A stretch of 64,000 nt of DNA, taken from assembly GCA_963575745.1 (NCBI GenBank), contig CAUYUJ010007224.1, positions 378,501-442,500 of the forward strand, read 5' to 3'. The position numbers and the translations under genes were made by a program. Below the pieces are notes generated by a model that saw only the letters and a list, made by a program, of their open reading frames with translations, searched no databases and was not told the DNA's origin. The DNA comes from Prorocentrum cordatum (Eukaryota > Sar > Dinophyceae > Prorocentrales > Prorocentraceae). Shown here in pieces: positions 1-9,884 of the stretch (its first letter is position 1; every line of letters starts with the position of its first letter).

Positions 1-144
1 CATATGCAAAAATCAGGCCGCGCACCTGAATGCAGCGCCCAAAACCATGCCTTGCACAAAAAAAAAAAACTACAAACAACAGAAAAAAAACATGCACCAT
101 GGAAACCGAACTCCAATCACGCGTGCTCGTGGGGCTACCAGTGA

Positions 145-3100
145 TTTCGGAGCCCTGGGGGCACTTCGAAGGGAGCTCAGAAACGATCGCCTCCCCACGG
201 GGGGCGGCTTCACTCTTTTCCCGGGTTCCGGAGATCACGAGCCAACGACCACAGGGAGCAGAGCGAGCCGTGGACAGGCACGATTCAGTTCTATGAGCTT
301 CCAAAAATAACGCCAGACGGCAAAATGGTGGTTCGTGGGCGCGAGACACGTGTGCAGACTACTACACGCCCCGATCATGTTCTCCCCGAGCATTGGAAAA
401 CACTCTCTCGTGGACAGCAAAAGAAAGAGATCGATTACGCCAACGACGTTAAACGAGCCCGTGAAATTCGTGATCGTGCTGCATTGAGAGTGTGGACAAG
501 ACAGGATAAACAGGTCAACAATTTCCGTACTACTACATCAGGCGGACCCACATGGAATACTGTGGAACGACGGATTACATACGACACTGACAATGGTGAC
601 GTCATCCGCGACGAGAATGTCAAAGGCGTGACAAACAAAGAAATACTGTATGCCAAATTACCTGGTGGGCCACGTGACATTACCACGGTACTATACTACC
701 GCCAACTACCACAACAGCACGATGGAGAAGAACGTGCTTTGGTATTTGTGGATAATGAAGGAACCGACTTTGGGACTTTGAACCCGCTCATACGCAAGTT
801 CACCCAGTCGGTAGCAATACCAACCATGCCACGTGAGACCAACTACATGCCGGCACACAGAGATAAAATACCAGATTCGACATGGTCACGCCCAGCATTA
901 GTTACCAGAAACCTGAGTAAGAAAGAAGTTGCCGCAGAACCACGTGCACAAGAAGCCCTACGAAAAGAATACGAGAGATTGGAAATGAAACAAACATGGA
1001 TGTTGGAGACTGTTGCAGAAAAAGCTGACATTGAGTCACAAGCTATTCGCAATGGAACAAAGGTGCATTTCTTCAATATATTGGAATTATCTTCAGTCAA
1101 ACATGAAGAACTTCCTCCTGATCTACGTAAATTCAAGGGCAGAGTGGTGGTTCAGGGCAATACAGGCAAAGATGAAACTGGTTTGGCCGCCATATTCGCC
1201 GACGCCGCTTCCAGTGCTTCGCATATAGAGGCTTCCAAACTTTGCGATGCTACTGCATTATTACCGCAATATGCGGGAGAGCAAAGTGACGCACCTGGAG
1301 CTTACACGCAGGCATTATTATACGGCGACGGACGAATTGATCCAGTTGATACTTGGATTACTATACCTAAATGGCGACAACCGACATCATGGTCAAAATA
1401 CAATAACCCAGTGTGCCGATTGCGATTGGCACTATACGGACACCCTCTTGCAGGTGTCTTTTGGGAACGAAAATGCCGTACATGCTTGGAAAGCGTCGGT
1501 TTCGAGCCTATTTCAGGATGGGAATGTGTATGGAGACACAACAAACTGGGACTGATACTTTCAGTATATGTGGACGATTTCAAATTGGCCGGCCCAGCTC
1601 ATAATCTACAGACTGGCTGGGATTATATTCGTAAAAGCGGTATCGATTTGGATCCACCTACTCCATACTCACAATATTTGGGTTGTGGACAACAAGCATA
1701 TGACGTACCGCAGAGCATCTTCGACAAAAGAATGTCCACAATACGCCCTATGCTACCTGCACACAACGAGAAAGAATACAATACGGCAAAACACGTTCGT
1801 GGTATTCGACATGACATGCTTGGTTTTACAGATCAGTGCATTGAGCGGTACCTGGAATGCGCCTCCAAGCGCGCCCAGGGAACAGGGTCACGTCGGAAAC
1901 GATCCGACTCGCCGAGGGCTTCGCGATCCAAATCGCCATCTTCCTCCGGGTCGGTCGCCAGACCTACTAGTGTGCTCAACGCACGGACAAGATCATCCAG
2001 CCCAGCAAAATCCATCGACACAACTTCTACCAATACCATACCCGCCACATACCATGATCTACCCGACGCAGAGACCCCTGGCATCGAGGACACCTCCTTC
2101 ACTGAGTCCGACTATTCAGACGAGGGCGTTCTCGGCCAGGACGCGGCAAGTGTACTAATGAAGATCCTGTACTTGGCACGTTGCTGTCGTTTCGATCTTC
2201 TACATCCGGTATGTATGTTGGCCAGAGAAATTACCAAATGGAATACTACATGTGACAAACGTCTACATCGGTTGATATGCTACATCAAAACGACGCGTAC
2301 ACACTGCTTACACGGATGGATAGGCGATTCATCAGACAAGTTATCCATCATGCTGTTCACTGACGCCTCGTTCGCTGATTGCATTACTTCATCCAAATCC
2401 ACTACCGGTGTTTTTGCTGCGCTTGTTGGACCCAATACGTTCTTTCCAGTCAACGCTGTATGTAAGAAACAAACGGTTGTTTCACATTCATCTACTGAAT
2501 CGGAGATCGTTGCTCTCGATTCCGCACTACGACTGGAAGGGTTACCACTACTATCATTCTGGGAAGCCGTGGTGGGAGTTGCCAAAACATGCAAAGAGAA
2601 GAATACATGCCTGAGTTGCCATCGACACGTTGACCCGGCGATGTGTCCTACATTGGCAGCCAAAAAGAAGCGTAAACCATCGCCTCGCAAGGCACCCCCT
2701 GCTCGGGGATCTTCTCCTGGCCGTAGGCAACTACCGCTAAACACGGATTTACCTACGACTCCAAAGAGACGTACAATATCCCATGAAGGTACCGTACTAC
2801 ACGTGGATCCAGAGCCAGCTCCAGAGATCAGTGCACCGAAAGTACGACTTATCGTCTTGGAGGATAACCAGGCCGTTATCAAAATTGTCCAAAAGGGACG
2901 TACACCAGCACTTCGTCATCTTCATCGTACTCATCGTATCAATCTGGATTGGATATGCGAAACATGTCAAATTGAACATATCGAGCTTAAATATGTAGGA
3001 ACAAAAGAGCAGATCGCAGATATGATGACCAAACATTTCGAGACCAAGAAAGCAGACCTTTGGAAGGACCTCTTGGAACACTCGCTTATTTTTCCTGTTA

Positions 3101-4476
3101 CTCCGATACAATGTCCGCCGATACGAGGGCCTCGGAGGCCCGATGGTTTACCTCATGAAGCGGAACCTCCTAAAGTGAATGGATGCCCAGAAATATGCAA
3201 GATATTGCTGACGGAAAAAGAAAGATGGGGCGAGGTAGGATCAGAATGCGGATTTCAGTGTGTTGGACAAGCTAACCATGAGGGACTATGTGCATGCATG
3301 TACCACTATGGCGTACCAGCCGCAGATACTGCGTCGCGCACACCTCGTTCACGCGCACGTTCACCGCACGGTAGACATCCTCGCCATCCTCCCTCACCTC
3401 AACGAGATGCAGAGAGAGTTAGGACATTGATTATTCGTTCACACCGCAGCAATTTTACGACTCGAGCTACAAAGCTTACAAGCATCCTGTTTGCCGCTTG
3501 CGAGGCGAACATAAGTGAGATCGGTTCTAATCCCGACCCCTCCATCCACGAGATGGATCAGGCACAGCCGCTCAACCTCGTCGGCTGGCCCATCGGCTAC
3601 GACAAGGAGTACGACCCGAACGCCAGGGACGATGACCGCGTGGGCTTTGCGTACCACGCTCAAACTGGTCGTCCTCGTGATCCCGAAGATGGTTACATAT
3701 ACATACATCAACGGCGTGCCGATCGGAGCGGAGAATTTGATCTTCGAGTACCCGACGAGTCTTCTATCCGTGAACTTGCCCGCTTCGCGTCCGTCGAGGC
3801 TAAGAAATGGGCCAGCACTGAGAGTGGATCCGTCGGCGGCAACGCCAACTACGAGTACAACACGTTCACAGCTACGCCGTGGCTATCTTTCATGCGTGCT
3901 ATGTGTATGATTTCCAGTCTTTTCAATCGTAATCCTTCAGTACAAGATAGTGTTCGTGGACTACATGATCATTTGAATGCGACGATCCCAGGATCAGACC
4001 GCAAATGTCCACCATCAAACTTTACTACTATGATACTGAAGACGGAGTGGATGATGATTCACAACGATTGGTCCAAAATTGGCAGTGCAGTTCTGGGACA
4101 ATACACCGACGACAGCGTTACGGATACGCAAAACTATTACAACAATGGTCTGAGTGCACCATCCGATGTATACCAGAATGGATTGGTAACGCCATGCTAT
4201 GCTCCTAAAATTGATCGTGCAATGGCCAAGCTACCTACTCGTCCACCTGGCATCGCCAGGACATCGGATACATCTGGGCACATCGGTCATATCGTCGAGG
4301 ATAACTTGGTCACCAACACGAGAGCTTTTTCCGACCTTACCCAAACAAAGAAAGTTCCGCCGCAAGCTTACTACATGGTTGACTGCGCGCGGAGGCTTTG
4401 GAAGTATCGGATCAAACTCCAAGACGGTGGCAACGCCATCCGACCATACGAATGGTTGGGTGGCGATATTGGATGA
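145..4476 (+). CDS. Ty1/copia-type polyprotein fragment: integrase tail, reverse transcriptase, RNase H
   Basis: The frame is open from 145 (a TGA lies at 142-144, and the frame is also open before it); the first ATG is at 325. Residues below count from that ATG. The first ~60 codons look like the copia integrase/RT linker, so protease and integrase probably lie left of the window. RT: a KFKGRVVVQG stretch, ALYGHPLAGVFW, and the catalytic YVDD at nt 1567-1578 (residues 415-418). RNase H: TDASFAD (679-685), SHSSTESEI (720-728), EDNQAV (846-851) and IADMMTKHF (897-905), the usual copia order. Two insertions are unusual: an Arg/Ser-rich stretch (about 520-565) between RT and RNase H, and a ~100-residue basic stretch with a C/H cluster between the STES and DNQA blocks. 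A second RS-like stretch (about 1003-1030) and a CxxxC..CxC cluster (about 975-991) follow. The frame ends at a TGA; coding appears to continue at +1 (next entry). GC is lower than in the YR element at 40-47 kb. Confidence 0.85.
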   Translation, partial: FRSPGGTSKGAQKRSPPHGGRLHSFPGFRRSRANDHREQSEPWTGTIQFYELPKITPDGKMVVRGRETRVQTTTRPDHVLPEHWKTLSRGQQKKEIDYANDVKRAREIRDRAALRVWTRQDKQVNNFRTTTSGGPTWNTVERRITYDTDNGDVIRDENVKGVTNKEILYAKLPGGPRDITTVLYYRQLPQQHDGEERALVFVDNEGTDFGTLNPLIRKFTQSVAIPTMPRETNYMPAHRDKIPDSTWSRPALVTRNLSKKEVAAEPRAQEALRKEYERLEMKQTWMLETVAEKADIESQAIRNGTKVHFFNILELSSVKHEELPPDLRKFKGRVVVQGNTGKDETGLAAIFADAASSASHIEASKLCDATALLPQYAGEQSDAPGAYTQALLYGDGRIDPVDTWITIPKWRQPTSWSKYNNPVCRLRLALYGHPLAGVFWERKCRTCLESVGFEPISGWECVWRHNKLGLILSVYVDDFKLAGPAHNLQTGWDYIRKSGIDLDPPTPYSQYLGCGQQAYDVPQSIFDKRMSTIRPMLPAHNEKEYNTAKHVRGIRHDMLGFTDQCIERYLECASKRAQGTGSRRKRSDSPRASRSKSPSSSGSVARPTSVLNARTRSSSPAKSIDTTSTNTIPATYHDLPDAETPGIEDTSFTESDYSDEGVLGQDAASVLMKILYLARCCRFDLLHPVCMLAREITKWNTTCDKRLHRLICYIKTTRTHCLHGWIGDSSDKLSIMLFTDASFADCITSSKSTTGVFAALVGPNTFFPVNAVCKKQTVVSHSSTESEIVALDSALRLEGLPLLSFWEAVVGVAKTCKEKNTCLSCHRHVDPAMCPTLAAKKKRKPSPRKAPPARGSSPGRRQLPLNTDLPTTPKRRTISHEGTVLHVDPEPAPEISAPKVRLIVLEDNQAVIKIVQKGRTPALRHLHRTHRINLDWICETCQIEHIELKYVGTKEQIADMMTKHFETKKADLWKDLLEHSLIFPVTPIQCPPIRGPRRPDGLPHEAEPPKVNGCPEICKILLTEKERWGEVGSECGFQCVGQANHEGLCACMYHYGVPAADTASRTPRSRARSPHGRHPRHPPSPQRDAERVRTLIIRSHRSNFTTRATKLTSILFAACEANISEIGSNPDPSIHEMDQAQPLNLVGWPIGYDKEYDPNARDDDRVGFAYHAQTGRPRDPEDGYIYIHQRRADRSGEFDLRVPDESSIRELARFASVEAKKWASTESGSVGGNANYEYNTFTATPWLSFMRAMCMISSLFNRNPSVQDSVRGLHDHLNATIPGSDRKCPPSNFTTMILKTEWMMIHNDWSKIGSAVLGQYTDDSVTDTQNYYNNGLSAPSDVYQNGLVTPCYAPKIDRAMAKLPTRPPGIARTSDTSGHIGHIVEDNLVTNTRAFSDLTQTKKVPPQAYYMVDCARRLWKYRIKLQDGGNAIRPYEWLGGDIG

Positions 4477-5818
4477 TCCACAAGAGACAGAGCGTACCTA
4501 TCGTTGGACACCATACAACGAGGGCAACGACTTCTTCGGCGACGCTGCTGACCACATGGGTTCGAATGATCCTGGCATGACTCCTGGCAATGATGTGGAC
4601 CCATTCGAGTTGGACCACGCAAAATACAGTGCTTTCTGTGGTGGTCGCTTGGTTTCTACCCTATTGTCAGACAATGGGTGGCACTCCCTCGTACAAGAGG
4701 ACTTGGGAATACTATTACATCATGCATTTGGGCCATCGGGTCATGCGTACAAATGGACCAACTTATACACGGACTCAACATGGATCATGCATGCGAAGAA
4801 AGGGGCTAAGGGTGCAAAACACAAGAAGTACCCCACTTTCGGCATCGACGAGCTCAACGCTGCCCAGAAGAGAATCGACCTCGCCAAAGCATCAAATACT
4901 GCTCTTGTTCCGCTATTCATGCCGTGCCTTAACCGCGCGGAATACATGGGTGGCGCTACTCTTGAGCACCTGTCGACCATGATTCGCGACGACATCATGA
5001 TGTGGGCATTCTCTTTTGGCAATTACAGGGAATGGTTCAGACAAAATGATACGCCGATCGGTCAAGATTGCGTTCTCTTGCCTGAAGCTGGTTATGAGGG
5101 CGTACGATACGGAATGGAGGAACTACGCAAGCAACGTTTCGAGAAAGAGGAAAGCCGTATCAACGCTCTTCTCAACAATCAGTTTGAGAACACTCTCGAG
5201 CAGCGCAATATGATCAGGAAGATCCGCGAAGCCAGAGGCCTCATGTTTCAAAGCGACAACGCTTCCATCAAGAAGTGGCGCGAGCTGAACGAGACCATCT
5301 GGGAATACTGGGCCAATGATTTCCCATCATCCATAAAACAAAGACACTATCACAGGGGACTCAATGCCATGGTAGTATGGAGTGCGAACGACATCGCATG
5401 TGCTAATCCTGGACAGAACACCATCGACATGCGCCGACATCACAGTCGTGCTCCTACCAACGTACACGAGCTCCAAAAGATGGAATGTGAGGGCGGCGTC
5501 CCGACGCTCATGCCCGTACACGTGCTCGTGGACGTATCACGTTTTGTCGATGTGATGCAGTATTTCCGCTGCCCCACGGTCATGGGACCTGGAAAAGCAG
5601 CGCAATGGGGCGTACACCCGAACTTTGATCACCACACGAGCGACTTGATCACTATCATGCAGAACCGTGGTATCACTGTTCTTCCATCCGACCATTGGGT
5701 GGATACGTACGACAGGGTTACCCCACAGGCTTGGCACGCCAAACAGAATAACCATAACATGGCAATGTTACAACGCAATTCTGCGACGCAGTATGCTATC
5801 GCAATTTTTGCGCATTGA
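4474..5818 (+). CDS. Second frame of the copia-element polyprotein, no known domain
   Basis: Open in frame 2 from 4199, but sensible sequence starts where the previous frame stops. Skipping one base in ATTGGATGATCC at about 4471-4474 joins the two frames without losing residues, so this is probably the same polyprotein split by a +1 shift or a one-base insertion. The product is about 450 residues, hydrophilic and Trp/His-rich, with a charged helical stretch around nt 5130-5260. I recognise no fold. A short LSTMIRDDI stretch near nt 4968 resembles the MLRH region of the Tpt1-like domain in the next frame, which is weak evidence of an old internal duplication. It ends at TGA 5816-5818, overlapping the next open frame. 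A U-rich AATTTTTG at about 5805 is where a -1 shift could join them. Confidence 0.6.
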
Positions 5819-8800
5819 TACAGTCTCTTCCTTCTCAGCCATATCCATTCAGGCCGCCATTGCTGACTTCTGTCACGGACAACCAGGCCTACACTCAGGC
5901 CAAGGAAATCATGGCAGCCCTCGACTTCAGAGAAAAGTTGACAAACGAATGGAAAAGAGACCTCAGCCTCACAACATTGATGACACAGACGGCAAACGAG
6001 ATGGCTCATTGTGCGTGGATGGCGTCATGTGCCGAGGGCACATTGCCGGCATCACTGCCTGCCGAGACGGGCGACACGACTGAGCCGACTCCTGGAAGGT
6101 CTACACGTACGCCAGCAACGGACCCTAGCGATCCTGACCAAACCCTTCCTGATAATGATCCATGGGTTATGGCATACAATGACTTATTCCAGTACCTTAT
6201 GCTGTTGATCAAAGAATACCCTGGGGCTTGGGCATCTTGGCGTTCTCTTGAGAAAGATGAACATCTAGAACCCAAGATCGTCAAAACAGTTGAAGATGCA
6301 CATGCAGTTACTTGGGTTGTATTCGAGCAATTCTTACGTCAGATCAAAGAGTTGGATGGAGACGATAATGCGACCAAATCAAGACTCATTGCCGAAGAAA
6401 ACAGATTGTCTTCTCACCGCATCGGCCCAGCTGCCGAGAACGAGAAGAACATCGAGGCATGCAAAACATTCTTCAAACAGAATGCACTGGATCGAGTTGC
6501 TTTGGGTCATGACCCTAATGTCCCTACAGCCGCATGGAGGGCAGCTGATGACACAGCACAGCCAGCCCCACCAGGCCCATTGCCTGATCCACTGCAACCT
6601 GGACCGCAATCGATCAAAGCGTCGCAACCATCGACTCCAGAGCCTAAAGCAGAACAACAACCAGCAGATCAGCTCCCAAAAGCTGAGGCGGTACCGATCC
6701 CTGATGACGGCACCGACCTTGAGGCAATGGAGCTGGAGGCAACTCCTGCTGAGGAGGAGCCTTCTCCACATGAGATGAATATATTGTCATGGCAGGACAG
6801 TTGTGAGCGTTCCATGCACGAGGATACCAGCAAGCTCGGGATCTTCGACAACTCATGCACTATTCGCGAATGGAAGTTACAGTATGGCGTCAAAGATGAA
6901 CATCCATACATGTGCCCAATGTTGCGGGGCACGAAAGCGACCAATGGATTTGCCTGCATCGAAGACCAAGAGTGGTACGAGCAGCTACTGCATGATGATA
7001 GTGTAATTGCTCATGCGCCTGACATTGCACAATCTGGTTGTTTCCCAGAATGGAAATGGATACCATTACCACATTACGACGATGTACGTTATGGTCCTGA
7101 GCTAATTGATGAAGAATGGCTGGGAACAAACAAATACATGAGCAAAGACATCACGACTATGTTACGCCATGAGATTCACTACAAAAAGTTTTGGATCAAC
7201 CAATTTCATGACAGACGTATTAATATCTGGGACAAAACAACAAAGAATGATTGGAAGATTCCAAACAATTGGAAATCATTTAAAGAAATGGTTCAATGGA
7301 AATTCCGAGATCGCAAAGAAAGACACAATGGACCATCCATGGAAGCGGCAGTGGCACATTTCAAGAAAGACGGTGAAAATGATGGATACACCGATTGGAA
7401 CGACTACTATCCGATATTCATTATTCGTGCGTTCCAGAAGCATATTGACCCGCAGAAAAACAGAATCGAGATATACGCCAAGCCGATTCCTGACGGAGGT
7501 GACCCCAGCATTTTTGACTGGAACAGCGTTATTGCTATTCGGTGCGTCGGTGGTCACAGTTGTGTCAACCCATCTTCAAAGCCATGGAACATGGGATGGG
7601 AGAGCTTACAGTGGACAGATGTCAAATATCTCCATCATGGCACAGCATCCCGTGCCTGGAAGAACATATTGAAGACAGGGATCATTCCTGGATATGTTGA
7701 ACCACATTCTCAGAGAGACAGAACTTACAAACCATCGCAGCGATCCGAGGCATTCTTCAGTTCTAGCACATATTTGAACAATGTTCAAAAGAACCCACAT
7801 ACTTCAGTGGAATCGTACAAGTTCAACAGCTACAAGAACGAAGTCGAGCTGGTGATCAACATGGAGATCGCCACAAAAGCAGGTTGCAGATTTTGGTTGG
7901 GTGCTCAGGGCGCTATCATGACTGAGGACGTGGTACCCGCTGCGGCAATTATTGCAATTCGCCGCCTCAAACCACACCACATGCATGGCCAGCAGCTGTG
8001 GCCAGACGGCGACCCATGGGACTACCCGCCATTGGCAGCCAGAGAGCCATTGAGCAAGTACGAGATTTGCGCCTGCCTTCCTGGAGAACTTATTGACGAC
8101 CCACCTGGATTGGCACCTATCGACCCCGACCAAGACATGGAGCCTCCAAGGATGGCGCCAGCATCAGCACCCTCGGCCAGGCCGGGGGAAACCCCTGCTG
8201 GCCGTACATCCGCAGAGGACGCCTTGGACGAGCAAATAGTACGTGCTATGATCCAGGAGACCAATCACAAAGCAGATGATAAAGAATGGTTGATTGCATT
8301 ATCACATTGTCGTGAAGCTCTTCGACCAATCACAGCAAAGATCATGCAAAAAGATTGGGATCGTCGTCCTGCATTTAACGATGTTCGAATGGGCGACTTC
8401 ATTGTCATTAAGAATTGGGGTTCTACCAAATGCTTCCACTACGACAACCATTGGCCCAAAGGCAATCACAATACCAAGATTGCCTTGTCCAAGGGACACA
8501 TATATGGTCCAATCATCCATTTCGGCATCTTCGACAAGTTCTTTGCGGTACAAGTACCTATTCTCAACTACGGTTTACGATGGGTAAATATCTGGTATAA
8601 TGACAAAAGCATGCCCCTCAAGGGCGTTGTATTTGCATTGCCGATTCGTATCGAAGAACACGCCATCGATCCAACATGGATGGAGACTGCCCTGAAAGGC
8701 CCGACATCTTGCAGCGAGGACATACTGCAGCACAAGGTTAGCGGCAGCTTACCATACCTTGGAATGCCTAGCATCCATAGACCACGTATTCCGCGTACAC

Positions 8801-9692
8801 CACCAAGAAGGCCCGCTCCACGGACACCTGATCCAGACGAGCTGGTGGCCACACCTGCCGAGGACAACGCTCAGACGGGCGACATTCCTCGACAGGGTAC
8901 AGCATCATCGCATGATCCACTGATCACCGTAATCGTGGACATATCAAATATCGTTCTTACTGCAGATGAGAAAGCTGCGAACGACAATATGAGGGCAGAC
9001 CTCTCGGCAGACATCCAAGCAGAAGAGCAGATCGAGGCAAGCATCCTCGATAACATCATTGATCCGCCATCGAATTTCCTTGATCATCCAGACTACGACC
9101 CCGACGAGGATTCAAGATGGATTAGACAGTCTGATGATTGCCGCGTGTATTGTTGGACATCGGCGCTATTGGTGGATTCGCCTATGATCAAGATGAGGCA
9201 GATCATTGAGATACACAGTGGCGCAGACAGAATCGTACTGGACAAAATTCAGTCACATTTACAATTTGAAATTCGATTTGGATCGAAAGCATGGAACGCG
9301 GAGTCATATCATTTGAACTACAATCATACCCACAAGTGGGCACATGACTTACCCAATTGTGGTGCAGATCACTTCTTCAAAAAGTTGGTACACTACCTCG
9401 ACCCGGAGACTATCGAGGAGTCGACCACTGGCATCTTTCAATGGATTTCCAAAGTATACCAGAACATCTTGAAAGATAGTATTGTGGAGCTACCAGATTT
9501 CGCCAAGGAAGTCATCCATGACAACCATCCTGCACTTCAGGCATTGCGTGACCTATACAAAAATTGTACTGCGACATACGGTGATCCAGAAAGAGCTGGT
9601 GGAAACACGCGCCTCGAGAGGAGGGCGCTGAGCAGATATTCCCCAGGACCCAGGCAGTGTTGCGTCTGCAGCTCCCGATCAGGAGAGCTATG
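5815..9692 (+). CDS. Copia-element downstream polyprotein with Tpt1/KptA-like RNA 2'-phosphotransferase domain
   Basis: Open from 5815 to 9897; the first ATG of good context is at 5910. Residues count from 5815. The N-terminal ~440 residues are Pro/Glu-rich linker. Residues about 445-715 (nt 7147-7960) match the Tpt1/KptA pattern in order: an MLRH pair (R451-H452); IRCVGGHS (R576, H581), equivalent to the family's IRA-x-QGHS; LHHGT (H608), equivalent to LYHGT; QRSEAFFSSS (R643), where the family has R-x-H-x-H; a hydrophobic VELVINMEI strand; and a WLGAQG-x8-VP block like the family's S-x-N-GVxL-x5-VP. In the known enzyme these Arg/His residues bind and cleave the 2'-phosphate using NAD+. The C-terminal half has no fold I recognise. 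Real coding ends at the tandem duplication 9511-9884; downstream of about 9590 this frame is a shadow and coding resumes in frame 3. Confidence 0.65.
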
Positions 9693-9884
9693 GTCATCCA
9701 TGACAACCATCCTGCACTTCAGGCATTGCGTGACCTATACACTGCGACATACGGTGATCCAGAGTTTCCTGCGCGGGAAGAGCTGGTGGAAACACCTGCT
9801 GCGCCTCGAGAGGAGGGCGCTGAGCAGGATATTCCCCAGGACCCAGGCAGTGTTGCGTCTGCAGCTCCCGATCAGGAGACTATG
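9511..9884 (+). repeat. 192-bp tandem duplication that breaks the polyprotein frame
   Basis: Copy 1 is 9511-9692 (182 bp) and copy 2 is 9693-9884 (192 bp). Both start GTCATCCATGACAACC and end near CGATCAGGAGA. The full 192-bp unit is 64 codons and would keep the frame. Copy 1 has since gained 9 bp (after CCTATAC) and lost 14, 5 and 1 bp, with one more base gained near its end: net -10. The result moves the downstream coding from frame 1 to frame 3. Copy 2 keeps the clean coding version. Confidence 0.9.
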
